Of a DNA stretch of 64,000 nucleotides, positions 43,373-54,363 are shown in pieces (position 1 is the stretch's first letter; every line of letters starts with the position of its first letter). A model generated the notes under the pieces. That model saw only the letters and a list, made by a program, of their open reading frames with translations. It was not told the DNA's origin and did no database searches. Made by a program: the position numbers and the translations under genes. Origin of the DNA: Planctomycetota bacterium (lineage in GTDB: Bacteria; Planctomycetota; UBA1135; UBA2386); contig JACKHZ010000012.1 in NCBI GenBank assembly GCA_020638735.1, positions 248,001-312,000 of the forward strand. Direction: 5' to 3'.

Positions 43373-43924
43373 ATGACTCAGTTCGTCGCGCTGTTGCGCG
43401 GAATCAACGTCGGCGCTGCCGGCAAAGGAAGGAAGAGCGTGGCGATGCCCAAGCTGCGCGATCTGGTCGAAGGCCTGGGGGCCACCGAAGTCGAGACCTA
43501 TCTGCAGACCGGCAACGTGTTGTTCGCTGCCGAAGGCACTCCTGCGGCGTGGGAGGCCCGCATCGAGGAGGCCGTCGCGAGGCGCTTCCACTGCGACGTC
43601 GCGGTGCTGGTGCGTCCGCTCGAGGAGCTCGTCGACATCGCCTCGACGTGCCCGTTCGTCGACGCCGCGGAGGAGCGGCCCAACCTCGTGCACGTCGGCT
43701 TCGCCAAACAGAAGATCGCGCCGGCGATGGCCGACTCGACCGAGAAGCACTGGCGCAACGGTGAGTGCGTCACGGTGCGAGGTCAGGCGATCTGGGCCGA
43801 CTACGCCGAAGGCGTGGCGCAGTCGCGGTTGACGCCGGGGGTGCTGGAGCGCGCGTTCGGCTCGCCGGTGACGCTGCGCAACGTCAAGACGCTGCGCGCC
43901 CTGGTGGAGATGGCGGCGCCTTGA
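43373..43924 (+). CDS. DUF1697 domain protein (copy 2 of a tandem pair)
   Basis: The 183-residue protein has the same family signatures as copy 1 (FVALLRGINVGAAGKGRKSVAM, ETYLQTGNVLF, ERPNLVHVGFAKQKI, AIWADYAEGVAQSRLT). I estimate about 60% identity with copy 1. Sequence before the ATG is also shared: both copies have GCGGCATGCT followed by ACCGC and ATG, so the promoter was duplicated with the gene. Its stop overlaps the TTG start of the lipoprotein gene. Confidence 0.92.
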   Translation: MTQFVALLRGINVGAAGKGRKSVAMPKLRDLVEGLGATEVETYLQTGNVLFAAEGTPAAWEARIEEAVARRFHCDVAVLVRPLEELVDIASTCPFVDAAEERPNLVHVGFAKQKIAPAMADSTEKHWRNGECVTVRGQAIWADYAEGVAQSRLTPGVLERAFGSPVTLRNVKTLRALVEMAAP

Positions 43925-44685
43925 GGCGGCGGTGGTTCGTCGGTGTGGCGCTGCTCGCCGCGTGCGGCGCGCCGCCGGCACCGTCCGTCGTCGCGGGACC
44001 GGAGTGGGTGGAAGAATTGCTCGCGCTCGATCCGACGCTCGGCGGCGCCGAACTGCTGCGGCGGCGACTGCGCGAGGACGCGATGCAACCGTTGCCAGTG
44101 CTCGACGACGAGGCGACAGCGAGGCGCGATCGCGCGCTGTGCGCCGCGATCGAGCTCGAGCAGCCGGCGATTCGGGCGCGGCTGCGGCAGCAGCTCGACG
44201 AGGCCGCTGCGGCCGCGGTGCTCGCGTTCCTGCGCTCCGACGCCGGCCGGTCCGCCGCCGCTGCGGAGCTGGTAGCGTTGACGCTGTATTCGGTGATGGC
44301 GCCGGAAGAGTTCCGTGACGGGTCGGCGAGGCTCGCCGATCCCGGCCAGGTCGGTGCGGCTGCTCGCCGCAAGTTCGCCGACCTGCAGCAGTCCCTGGCC
44401 GGCGGCGGCGGCTCGCCGTCGCCGCCCCGCGTGGCGTGGTTGGTCGCCGCAATCGGCGTGACGCCGGACCAGGCGCGGCACATCGGTACGTTCTGCTACT
44501 CACCGGTCGGCCAGCGTTGGCGGCTCGTGCAGCAGGACATGATCGAGCACAGCCGTCTGGTCCTGCAACGGCTCCGTCGTCTGGCGATCGACCCAGAGCT
44601 GCGTGCGCCGTTCGACGACTTCGGGCCGCTGCCGCGCGCCGAGTTCGACGATGCGCCCGGCGGGGAGCCCGACGGCGGTCGGTGA
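43921..44685 (+). CDS. Hypothetical lipoprotein with a TTG start
   Basis: No ATG or GTG gives a signal peptide. A TTG at 43921, overlapping the stop of the DUF1697 gene (TTGA), gives MRRRWFVGVALLAACG: three arginines, a short hydrophobic helix and a LAAC lipobox. The mature protein of about 240 residues is mostly helical, with repeated Ala/Arg/Leu patterns, and I see no known domain. It looks like a small lipoprotein resembling DUF2059-type helical proteins, but that link is weak. Coupling to the DUF1697 gene is likely. Confidence 0.65.
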   Translation: MRRRWFVGVALLAACGAPPAPSVVAGPEWVEELLALDPTLGGAELLRRRLREDAMQPLPVLDDEATARRDRALCAAIELEQPAIRARLRQQLDEAAAAAVLAFLRSDAGRSAAAAELVALTLYSVMAPEEFRDGSARLADPGQVGAAARRKFADLQQSLAGGGGSPSPPRVAWLVAAIGVTPDQARHIGTFCYSPVGQRWRLVQQDMIEHSRLVLQRLRRLAIDPELRAPFDDFGPLPRAEFDDAPGGEPDGGR

Positions 44686-44689
44686 GCCG

Positions 44690-45901
44690 TTACGCCTCGA
44701 CCTGCGAGACGACGGCCTTCTTCACGCTGCCCTTCTCGACGCCGAACTTGTCGGTCTCCGGCGTGTGCACGTGCTCGTACATCATGTTGCGCCGCTGCGG
44801 CACGAAGCCCGCGTCCTTGATGTGGCGTTCGATCTCCGGGATCGACGTCGGGTGCGTGCAGCCGGCCGAGCTGACGACGTTCTCCTCGAGCATCGCCGAG
44901 CCGAAGTCGTCGGCGCCCATCGACAGGCCGACCTGGCAGGTCTTCATGCCCTGGGTGACGAACGACGACTGGATGTGCTGTACGTTCTGCAGGTAGAGCC
45001 GCGACAGGCTGAGCGTGCGCAGGTATTCGGCGACGGTCGCCTTGAGGCCGCCGCGGCCGGCGAGCAGCTTGTCGCCCATCGCCGTGTTCTCCGGCTGGAA
45101 GGTCCACGGGATGAACGCGGTGAACACAGAGGTCTCGTCCTGCAGCTCGCGGATGCGCGTCATGTGCTCGATGCGCTCCGCGTCGGTCTCGCAGTGGCCG
45201 AACATCATCGTCGCCGAGCCCTTGCCACCGAGCTTGCCCCACTGGCGCATGACCTCGAGCCACTCGTCGGTGGTGGCCTTCTTCGGCGCGATCACCTGGC
45301 GCACGCGTTCGACCAGGATCTCGGCGCCGCCGCCGGGGATCGAGTCGAGGCCGGCAGAGCGCAGCTCGACGAGGACGTCGCGCACCGGGCGCTTCTGCAT
45401 CTTCGACACGTGCGTGATCTCCGGCGGGCTCATGCCGTGGATCCAGACCTGCGGGTAGCGCTGCTTGAGGTCGCGGAACAGGTCGCAGTACCAGTCGAGC
45501 CCGAGCTTCGGGTGATGGCCGCCCTGCAGCAGCAGCTGCGCGCCGCCCTTCGCGACCAGTTCGTCGACCTTCTGGTAGATGACCTCACGCGGCAGGATGT
45601 AGGCCTCGGGGTCGTCCGGCGACCGGTAGAAGGCGCAGAAGCCGCAGTCGGTGACGCAGACGTTGGTCGGGTTGAGGTTGCGGTCGACGATGTAGGTGAC
45701 CTTGACCTTGCCGTCCGGCCCGGGCGGATTCAGTCGCAGGCGCACGTCGTTGGCGAGCACGCCGAGCGACGGTTGGTCGAGGCCGCGGTAGAGCGCGAGC
45801 GCCTCGGCGGGCTGAAGCGCGCCGCCGTCGACGGCCTTCTGGGCGATGTCCCTGAGTTGCACGGGGTCCTCGAGCTGGATCGGGTCTTGGGTCGTCACCA
45901 T
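44690..45901 (-). CDS. mqnC: Cyclic dehypoxanthinyl futalosine synthase MqnC
   Basis: The 403-residue radical-SAM enzyme cyclises dehypoxanthine futalosine in the menaquinone pathway. CVTDCGFC gives the cluster ligands C82, C86 and C89. The motifs LLQGGHHPKLGLDWYCDLF, HGMSPPEITHVSK, LDSIPGGGAEILVERVR and GSATMMFGHCET fit MqnC. It lies 33 kb from mqnE (10144-11283); mqnA, mqnB and mqnD are not in the window, so the pathway genes are scattered. TACCCT lies 13 nt before the ATG. The 137 bases before the next gene hold no other feature I can name. Confidence 0.93.
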   Translation of the reverse strand: MVTTQDPIQLEDPVQLRDIAQKAVDGGALQPAEALALYRGLDQPSLGVLANDVRLRLNPPGPDGKVKVTYIVDRNLNPTNVCVTDCGFCAFYRSPDDPEAYILPREVIYQKVDELVAKGGAQLLLQGGHHPKLGLDWYCDLFRDLKQRYPQVWIHGMSPPEITHVSKMQKRPVRDVLVELRSAGLDSIPGGGAEILVERVRQVIAPKKATTDEWLEVMRQWGKLGGKGSATMMFGHCETDAERIEHMTRIRELQDETSVFTAFIPWTFQPENTAMGDKLLAGRGGLKATVAEYLRTLSLSRLYLQNVQHIQSSFVTQGMKTCQVGLSMGADDFGSAMLEENVVSSAGCTHPTSIPEIERHIKDAGFVPQRRNMMYEHVHTPETDKFGVEKGSVKKAVVSQVEA

Positions 45902-46038
45902 GGGTGGGGCGAACAGGGTAGGCCGGCCGGGGTCGGGCGAACAGCGTGCGGTGCGGAACGGGCGGGGCGCGCCGGGAATTGCCGGGTCGCCACGCTCCGC
46001 CGTTACCTGCCGGCCGCCCGGGTGCTATGCCGGGGGCC

Positions 46039-47100
46039 ATGAGACCTGACCTGCGACCGCACCGTCCTCGTCGCGCCTGGAGCGTCGGCGTCGCCGCCGC
46101 CTTGATGCTCGCCGCCTGCAGCAGCAGCCACCACTCGGCGACGCCGGCCGCCGGCTCGGCGACGATCGGGCCGGAAGGTGGCACGCTGACGGTGGATACG
46201 GGGCCGCTGATCGGCGTGCAGCTGACCGTGCCGGCGGGCGCTGTCGAACAGCCGGTGACGTTCTCCGTGTTCGCCGAGGCGCTGCCGGTGGACAGCGGCG
46301 TCGGCAGCGAGGTGCTCGCGCCGTGGCCCGGCGTGCCGTTCCGCATCGAGCCTCGCGACCTGGTGATGGCCGAGAAGGCCCGTGTGCGGCTGCCGTTCCA
46401 CCCGGCGCAGGTCTACGGCACCGGGCCGGGCAACGTGCGGGCGAAGCAGGACAACCCGTGGGCGACGATCGAGTGGTTGCCCGACGTCGTCGACGTGACG
46501 GCTGGTCAGGTGGAGATCGAGACCCGCACGCTGGGCAGGTTCGAGGTGGTGCCCGGCCCGACCGTCGGTTCGCTGGGCGCCTACGTCGTCGACACGCCCG
46601 AGCCGGTGCAGCTCCAGTACGGCTACGCGTTCGCGATCGAGGACGTCGACGCTGCATCGCCGTTCGCGGCCAGCGGCGCCAAGGCGTGGCGCATCATCGG
46701 GCCGGGCTTCGAAGAACGTCTCATCGTGGTCGGGGAGCAGCTGGTGGCCCGGGAGTCGGACGCGCCGAGCTGGCGCGAGACGTGGGCGACCCCGCTCGAG
46801 CTGTTCCAGTCGCCGGCCGAGGCGCTGGCGGGCACGTTCTCGACGTCGCTCGCCACCGAGCTGCCGATCGGGCTGTCGTCCACCGGCGGTCTGATGACGG
46901 CGGTGGGCTACCTGCAGTTCACCCAGCCGCGCGAGGTGCTCGGCGAGGTCGTGCTCGACGTGATGCGCATCGTGCTGGACTGCACGTGGAACCGCGGCGA
47001 CATCGGCACCGGCCAGCGCAGCCTGGCGATCTGGTTCTCACCGGACCTCGGTCCGCTGGCGCTGATGCTCGACGGGCAGATGCTCGAGCGCGTGCAGTGA
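46039..47100 (+). CDS. Lipoprotein with a ZU5-like domain
   Basis: The protein has 353 residues from the ATG at 46039. A twin-arginine-poor, basic signal peptide ends with the lipobox LMLAAC, followed by SSSHHS. The segment ATIGPEGGTLTVDTGPLIGVQLTVPAGAV is a ZU5-like beta domain, which is often found in bacterial surface proteins. The rest is beta-rich, with an FAASGAKAWRIIGPGF turn. No catalytic residues are evident. An in-frame ATG at 46027 is an alternative start. Confidence 0.72.
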   Translation: MRPDLRPHRPRRAWSVGVAAALMLAACSSSHHSATPAAGSATIGPEGGTLTVDTGPLIGVQLTVPAGAVEQPVTFSVFAEALPVDSGVGSEVLAPWPGVPFRIEPRDLVMAEKARVRLPFHPAQVYGTGPGNVRAKQDNPWATIEWLPDVVDVTAGQVEIETRTLGRFEVVPGPTVGSLGAYVVDTPEPVQLQYGYAFAIEDVDAASPFAASGAKAWRIIGPGFEERLIVVGEQLVARESDAPSWRETWATPLELFQSPAEALAGTFSTSLATELPIGLSSTGGLMTAVGYLQFTQPREVLGEVVLDVMRIVLDCTWNRGDIGTGQRSLAIWFSPDLGPLALMLDGQMLERVQ

Positions 47101-47140
47101 GCTGCTCGCATCGCCGCGCCGCGCGCGCGACGATGCGCGG

Positions 47141-47749
47141 ATGACGACCCGCTACGCGTTCCTCGTCGACACCTACGCGACCGAGCTGCTGAAGGTGCTG
47201 TCGGTGTGGGCGATGGCCGACGACGCCGACCTCGACGTGCGGCCGCGCGACGGCGACCCGCGCGGTCGCACGCTGCGCGAGCACATGATGCACCAGTGCC
47301 AGAGCGAGCACGGCTGGTTCGCCAACATGCTCGGCATCACGGCGCCGGGGGAGGTGCTGCCTGCCGAGCGCACGCGCATCGGGTTCCTGCGCCACTACGC
47401 CGCGGCCGCGCGCTTCCGGCTCAACGCGCTGCGCGGTCGCGACGACGCCTGGTGGGAGCAGGACGTGGCGTTCTTCGAGGTGCAGCGGCCGCGCACCTGG
47501 GTGATGACGCGGCGCATCGCGCACACCTCGCACCATCGCGGCCAGCAGACGGCGCTGCTGCGCATGCTCGGTCGCGCGCTGCACAGCACCTACGGACCGA
47601 CCGCCGACACGGGTGGGTTGCCGAAGGACAAGGCGCCGGTCGTCTACGCCTACGACGACGTCGCGGCGTTGCTCGCCGGCGAAGCGCGCGGCGGCGACAA
47701 GCGCGCGATCGCGCCGTTCGCCGCGCGTCCCGTCACCGAACTGCCGTAG
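47141..47749 (+). CDS. DinB family metal-binding protein
   Basis: The 202-residue protein matches the DinB/YfiT-like four-helix fold. The metal ligands are likely His in TLREHMMHQ and the pair in the family motif HTSHHRGQ. Related enzymes include thiol-dependent transferases and damage-inducible proteins; the substrate is unknown. GACGAT lies 6 nt before the ATG. Confidence 0.85.
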   Translation: MTTRYAFLVDTYATELLKVLSVWAMADDADLDVRPRDGDPRGRTLREHMMHQCQSEHGWFANMLGITAPGEVLPAERTRIGFLRHYAAAARFRLNALRGRDDAWWEQDVAFFEVQRPRTWVMTRRIAHTSHHRGQQTALLRMLGRALHSTYGPTADTGGLPKDKAPVVYAYDDVAALLAGEARGGDKRAIAPFAARPVTELP

Positions 47750-47895
47750 GCGCGCCGGTGATCGGTGCTCGACGGGCACTTCGTCGGCGTCCCGCATCGG
47801 AACTGAGGCGTTCGGCGTATGCAGGGAAGTCGCTTGCCCGTCGATGGCCTGTCCGCTGGAGAGCACCCACAACGCTGCTTGATGGAGAGCAAGCC

Positions 47896-48261
47896 ATGAC
47901 GAAGACCGACACCCTGTTCGACAAGATCGGTGGCAAGGCCGCCCTGGGCACCGTCGTCGACGAGTTCTATCGCCGCGTGCTGGCCGACCACCGGCTCGCG
48001 CCGATGTTCGCCAACACCGACATGAACAAGCAACGCGGGCACCAGGCCGCGTTCCTGACCATGGCCCTGGGCGGCCCGGACGAGTACCGCGGCAAGGACA
48101 TGCGCGCCGCGCACGAACACCTGCACATCACCCAGGAGCAGTTCGGTCTGGTCGCGATGCACCTGCAGAGCACGCTCGAGTGGGCGAGGGTGCCCGCGGC
48201 GGAGCTCGGCCAGATCATGGGCGCGGCCGCGTCGCTGGCGCCGCAGGTCGTCACGGCCTGA
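47896..48261 (+). CDS. Group I truncated haemoglobin
   Basis: The 121-residue protein is a 2-over-2 globin. Family features are clear: FDKIGGKAALGTVVDEFYRRVLAD, LAPMFANTDMNKQRGHQAAFLTMALGGP, and the proximal His in AAHEHLHITQEQFG. It binds oxygen or nitric oxide and is probably involved in NO detoxification or electron transfer. A GATGGAGAGC ribosome-binding site lies 8-9 nt before the ATG. No NO-related genes are nearby. Confidence 0.94.
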   Translation: MTKTDTLFDKIGGKAALGTVVDEFYRRVLADHRLAPMFANTDMNKQRGHQAAFLTMALGGPDEYRGKDMRAAHEHLHITQEQFGLVAMHLQSTLEWARVPAAELGQIMGAAASLAPQVVTA

Positions 48262-48312
48262 GATCGGCACGGCGGGCTTTCGTTCGCTGCGGGTTTCGGC
48301 GAGAACGTCCGG

Positions 48313-50445
<2,133 letters not shown>

Positions 50446-50481
50446 CGCCGGCGCGCGCAGCCAGGAGTCGAGGCGCGTCGG

Positions 50482-51264
50482 TCAGCAGGTCTTGTCGGCG
50501 GACATGTTCGGCTGGAACAGCGCGAACATCGCCCCGTCCGGGCCCGTCAGCATCGAGAACGCGCCGATCTCCGGGATCGGGATGCTCTCCATCATCGCCG
50601 TCGCGCCGAGGCCCTTGGCCTTCTGGGTCATCGCCGCGAGGTCCTCGACGAAGAAGTAGACGACCCAGCACGACGGCGCGCCCGGCATCGGGTGCTTCAT
50701 CAGGCCGCCGGCCTGCTTGCCGCCGATCATCTGCACGCGGTAGATGCCGGCCGGGCCCATGTCCTTGGCGTCGGGCTGCCAGCCGAACACCGCCGTGTAG
50801 AACGCCTGCGCCTTGTCGTCGTCGGTCGAGTAGGTCTCGTTCCAGCAGATGCGGCCGGGCACCGGCAGGTCGGGGTCGAAGCCCTGCGACGCCGGCAGGC
50901 CCTTGAAGATCGAGAAGTACGCGCCGCACGGGTCGCCGCAGACGGCGAAGCGGCCGGTCATCGGGATGTCTGTCGGCGGCACGCAGACCGAGCCGCCGGC
51001 TGCCTGGATCTTCGCGGCGGTCGCGTCGACGTCGTCGACGCCGACGTACGGCATCCAGTGGGACATCGGGATGGCCTTCTCCTCGACGATGCCGCCGATC
51101 GGGCCGGGGCCGCACGTGATCATGCGGTAGACGAAGCCCTGCATCGGGCGCTCGTCGATCTGCCAGTCGAACAGCGACGAGTAGAACTGCTGTGACTTCG
51201 CGCCGTCGGTCGTCATCAGGTCGTGCCAGACGAAGCGGCCGGGCCACGGGCCTTGGTTGGTCAT
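50482..51264 (-). CDS. VOC family protein with two glyoxalase-like domains
   Basis: The 260-residue protein holds two vicinal-oxygen-chelate repeats. The first starts near residue 10 (GRFVWHDLMTTDGAKSQQFYSSLFDW) and the second near 137 (GRICWNETYSTDDDKAQAFYTAVFGW). Each has a terminal GAYFSIFKG- or GAMFALFQ-type strand. The paired layout resembles CFP32/hydroxylase-like VOC proteins; metal ligands are partly lacking. Function is unknown. A GAGGAAT ribosome-binding site lies 5-6 nt before the ATG. About 160 bases upstream hold no gene. Confidence 0.9.
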   Translation of the reverse strand: MTNQGPWPGRFVWHDLMTTDGAKSQQFYSSLFDWQIDERPMQGFVYRMITCGPGPIGGIVEEKAIPMSHWMPYVGVDDVDATAAKIQAAGGSVCVPPTDIPMTGRFAVCGDPCGAYFSIFKGLPASQGFDPDLPVPGRICWNETYSTDDDKAQAFYTAVFGWQPDAKDMGPAGIYRVQMIGGKQAGGLMKHPMPGAPSCWVVYFFVEDLAAMTQKAKGLGATAMMESIPIPEIGAFSMLTGPDGAMFALFQPNMSADKTC

Positions 51265-51427
51265 CGGATTCCTCGTGCGAGAGAGTGGGGGGAAGGGCCG
51301 TGGTTAGCCGGGGCGCGGGGGCGGGGCAACACCCGGGGAGCAATGCCCTGGCGCGGCGGCGCAGATGCGGCAAAGTGGTCCCGGGAAACGGGGAGTCGGG
51401 GGCGCACGGTATCGTTGTCGCCCGCTC

Positions 51428-52771
51428 ATGAAGTCGACCCTGACGTTGTTGCTCTTGGCTCCCTTCGGTCTCGCGCTGGCCCAGGAACCGGTCGAGCCCG
51501 AGGCTGCCCGCCCGATCCGCATGGGTACCGCGGCCGGTGCGCCGATCGCCGCGCCTGCCGGCGCCGAAGACGCGATGGAGCTCGCGGTGAAGCTCGGCTT
51601 CCGGCCGATGCTGCTGCGCCATTGGAGCGGCGAGGCGCTGCCGGACTTCGACCTGCTGGCGGCCGACGGCGCGACGGTGAAGTTCTCGGCGGCGCGTGGC
51701 TCGGCGCCGACCGTGGTGGTGATGGCGCCGTCGATCGGCGACAACCTCAGCGCGCTGCGCGACGGCGCCGAGGCGATCCGCGAGCACTACGCCGACTATG
51801 GGGTCAAGGTGCTGTACTGGGGCCTGTGGCAGGCGAAGGACGAGTTCCTCGCCGCGGCGAGGGACGAGCAGCAGAAGCGCGGCATCGTGCTGTTCGGTGA
51901 TCCTGCCGGGCCCTACGCCGGCGACGCCGGCGATCAGGACGCGCGCATGGCGCACCATCGTACGACGGTGCTCGGCCGGTTGTTCCAGGGCGGCATGACG
52001 ACGCCGCTGCCGGCGTGCTTCGTCGTCGGCGCCGACGGCAAGCTGGCCGGCAGCTTCGGCATGCGCGGCGCCGAGCCGCCGTTCGACGGCATCGGCAACC
52101 TGCTGCTGCGCGCCGGCGTGAAGCTCGCCGACCAGCACATGCCGAAGAAGGTCGCGCCGGCGGCCGTGTTCGCCAAGCCGCCGGAGCGCGCGCCGGAGGC
52201 GCCGGTCGAGATGGTCGAGGCCGGCACCAAGGCCGCCGACTTCGCGATGGTCGGCGTCGACGGTCAGCCGGTGCGGCTCGCCGACCACGCCGGCAAGGTC
52301 GTCGTGCTCGACTTCTGGGCGACGTGGTGCGGGCCGTGCAAGGCGGCGCTGCCGCACGTGCAGGAGCTCGCGGCGCACTACAAGGACCAGGGCGTGGTCG
52401 TGATCGCCTCCTGCACCAACGATTCGAAGAAGGCGTTCGACGGCTGGATCAAGGAGCACGCGGCGAAGTACCCGGACATCGTCTTCGCGTTCGACCCGCT
52501 GGAGCGCTCGCCGGAGCGCGGCTCGCGCGTGCACTACGGCGTCAGCGGCATCCCGCAGCAGTTCGTCGTCGGCCGCGACGGCGTCATCAAGAGCCTCGTC
52601 ACCGGCTACATGATGGGCGAGGTGCTGCTCGACGCGGCGCTCGCGGCGGCTGGTGTCGAGGTGCCGGCCGAGGTGCTCGAGAAGGCCAAGGCCGACCAGC
52701 TGAAGCGCGACGAGATGGACAAGACGCGCAAGGTGAAGCCGGCGCTGCCGCTGAAGCCGGCGGGCGGGTAG
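51428..52771 (+). CDS. TlpA-like thiol-disulfide protein with a degenerate first domain
   Basis: The 447-residue protein has a signal peptide (MKSTLTLLLLAPFGLALAQ). Residues about 65-235 look like a redoxin domain (LPDFDLLAADGATVKFS, then VVVMAPSIGDN) in which the catalytic CxxC position is replaced. Residues about 265-410 form a typical TlpA domain with WATWCGPCK (Cys301 and Cys304), IASCTND and the cis-Pro GIPQQFVV. The C-terminal 40 residues are charged. It probably reduces or transfers disulfides outside the cytoplasm. TATCGT lies 12 nt before the ATG. Confidence 0.88.
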   Translation: MKSTLTLLLLAPFGLALAQEPVEPEAARPIRMGTAAGAPIAAPAGAEDAMELAVKLGFRPMLLRHWSGEALPDFDLLAADGATVKFSAARGSAPTVVVMAPSIGDNLSALRDGAEAIREHYADYGVKVLYWGLWQAKDEFLAAARDEQQKRGIVLFGDPAGPYAGDAGDQDARMAHHRTTVLGRLFQGGMTTPLPACFVVGADGKLAGSFGMRGAEPPFDGIGNLLLRAGVKLADQHMPKKVAPAAVFAKPPERAPEAPVEMVEAGTKAADFAMVGVDGQPVRLADHAGKVVVLDFWATWCGPCKAALPHVQELAAHYKDQGVVVIASCTNDSKKAFDGWIKEHAAKYPDIVFAFDPLERSPERGSRVHYGVSGIPQQFVVGRDGVIKSLVTGYMMGEVLLDAALAAAGVEVPAEVLEKAKADQLKRDEMDKTRKVKPALPLKPAGG

Positions 52772-52801
52772 ACGGACGGCGTCGCCGCTGCGGCTGCAGC
52801 G

Positions 52802-54073
52802 CTACTGCGGCAGCAGCGGCGGCGGCGCGTTCGGGCCGGTCGGCGTCGACAGCTCGAGCCGCGTGCCGTAGGGCATGTCGGCGGTCGCATAGTCGCCGTG
52901 GCGCAGGAAGAAGCGCTGACCATCGACGCCGCCGGCGCGGTCGAGTCGCCACTGCTTGCCGTGACCGTCGTGGGTGAACTTCGCGGAGCGCACGTACAGC
53001 CACTCGCCGCCGCGCGTGCGCAGCCACACCGGGCCGTAGCGGCACTCGCGCAGCTGGTCGCCGTTGGCGCCGCTGAAGTTCTCGCTGAACGAGTAGAGGC
53101 CGTGCAGGTACTTGCCGTCCTTCGGCGCGCGGAAGCTGGCGAGTAGCTGCCAGCCGGCGGCACCGAGCGGCTTGCCGGCGCGCAGGTGCTGGAACCAGCC
53201 GGTGTAGGTCGTGTGCGTGCCGTCGGGCTCGGCGTGCACCAGGAAGCGGATGCGGTCGCCGAGCTGCCAGTCGTGCACGAGGTGGCTGTGACCGCCGGTG
53301 CCTTCGTGGCCGAAGCCTTCTGCGACCACGCCGTCGCCCTTCTTCACCAGCTGCACGAGGTCGTCGGCGGCGACCTTCTGGCGATCGATGGCCTCGTCGC
53401 CGCTGTCCCAGACGCTGAAGATCAGGCGCCGTTCGGTCGGCGAGTTGACCTGCATGCCGAAGTAGCCGCGGTGCCAGCCGGTCGCCATGTAGTAGGTCCA
53501 CAGCGGATCGGTGGTCGGCTCGCACTCGCAGGCGAACCACTCGATGTCGTCCTTGTGCTCCGCCGGCGCGTCGTAGGCGAGGTGCACCGACGAGGCGTTG
53601 CGCCGCTCGACGGTCAGCGTGTGCGCGCCGGCGACCGCAGGGCCCGTCAGCACCAGCGCGTCGATGCCGCGCAGCGGCGAGCCGTCGGCGGTCTTCAGCG
53701 TCAGCATGTGCATGCCTGCGGAGAGGCCGAACTTGCCGATCTCGACGTCGGTCTGGTCCGCGCTCGGCGTCGCCTCCTTGCTGACGAACGACGCGGCGGG
53801 GACCTCTTCCACCATCAGCACGATCGGCGCTGTCGCCCCCGGCCTGCGCAGCAAGCGCGCGTGGAACAGCCCCTTCGCGGCGAACTGCACGTAGAAGCGC
53901 AGCTCACCGCGGCATTCCTTCACGGCGCCGGTGTCGCTGTCGCGTCGCACGGCGTCGGCGTCCGGGTGCGCGTAGCCGGAGAACGCAGGGATGCGCAGCG
54001 AGGGTGGACCGTCCGGGTCCTGGGCCGGCGCGAACGTGGTGAACAACAGCGTGGCGAACAACGTGGACCGCAT
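52802..54073 (-). CDS. Secreted DUF5077/DUF3472-type protein
   Basis: The 423-residue protein has a signal peptide ending at PAQ (residue 18). Residues about 28-165 form a beta sandwich like DUF5077 (FSGYAHPDADAV, RFYVQFAAKGLFHARLLRRPG). Residues about 170-420 show DUF3472 features: SSVHLAYDAP, WTYYMATGWHRGYFGMQVNSPTERRLIFSVWDSGD and FLVHAEPDGTHTTYTGWF. This pair occurs in polysaccharide-rich degraders and may bind glycans. TAGACT lies 6 nt before the ATG. Confidence 0.82.
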   Translation of the reverse strand: MRSTLFATLLFTTFAPAQDPDGPPSLRIPAFSGYAHPDADAVRRDSDTGAVKECRGELRFYVQFAAKGLFHARLLRRPGATAPIVLMVEEVPAASFVSKEATPSADQTDVEIGKFGLSAGMHMLTLKTADGSPLRGIDALVLTGPAVAGAHTLTVERRNASSVHLAYDAPAEHKDDIEWFACECEPTTDPLWTYYMATGWHRGYFGMQVNSPTERRLIFSVWDSGDEAIDRQKVAADDLVQLVKKGDGVVAEGFGHEGTGGHSHLVHDWQLGDRIRFLVHAEPDGTHTTYTGWFQHLRAGKPLGAAGWQLLASFRAPKDGKYLHGLYSFSENFSGANGDQLRECRYGPVWLRTRGGEWLYVRSAKFTHDGHGKQWRLDRAGGVDGQRFFLRHGDYATADMPYGTRLELSTPTGPNAPPPLLPQ

Positions 54074-54082
54074 GCGCGCAGT

Positions 54083-54330
54083 CTAGTGGGCGACTGAATC
54101 GATCGTGACTTCGAGTCCGCCGCTGAACGCCGCGAGGTTGGCGAACGGTCCCTGCGCGTCGATGCCGGCGCCCTGGCAGGCGAATGTCGCGCCGTGCAGC
54201 GCCGGCGCCGCCGGCAGCGGCAGCGGCAGCGCGAAGCGCGGAGCGTGCCGTTCCACAGCCGCGTCGTGGCGTTCGCGTAGAAGTAACCGAGGCCGCCGAA
54301 AGCGACCGGTGTTCGGGCGCCGGGGGAAGG
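54083..54330 (-). pseudogene. Decayed remnant of a secreted protein's C-terminus
   Basis: On the minus strand two frames together give a recognisable C-terminal domain. The first reads VAFGGLGYFYANATTRLWNGT, cut short here; the second reads FALPLPLPAAPALHGATFACQ and ends GGLEVTIDSVAH with a stop at 54083-54085. A one-base change near 54235-54245 separates the frames. This pattern is like the terminal domain in other secreted proteins of the window. No start, signal peptide or body is present, so it is a relic. Confidence 0.55.
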
Positions 54331-54363
54331 CCCCATGCGGGCCCCGCGACTAGGATGCGGGGC

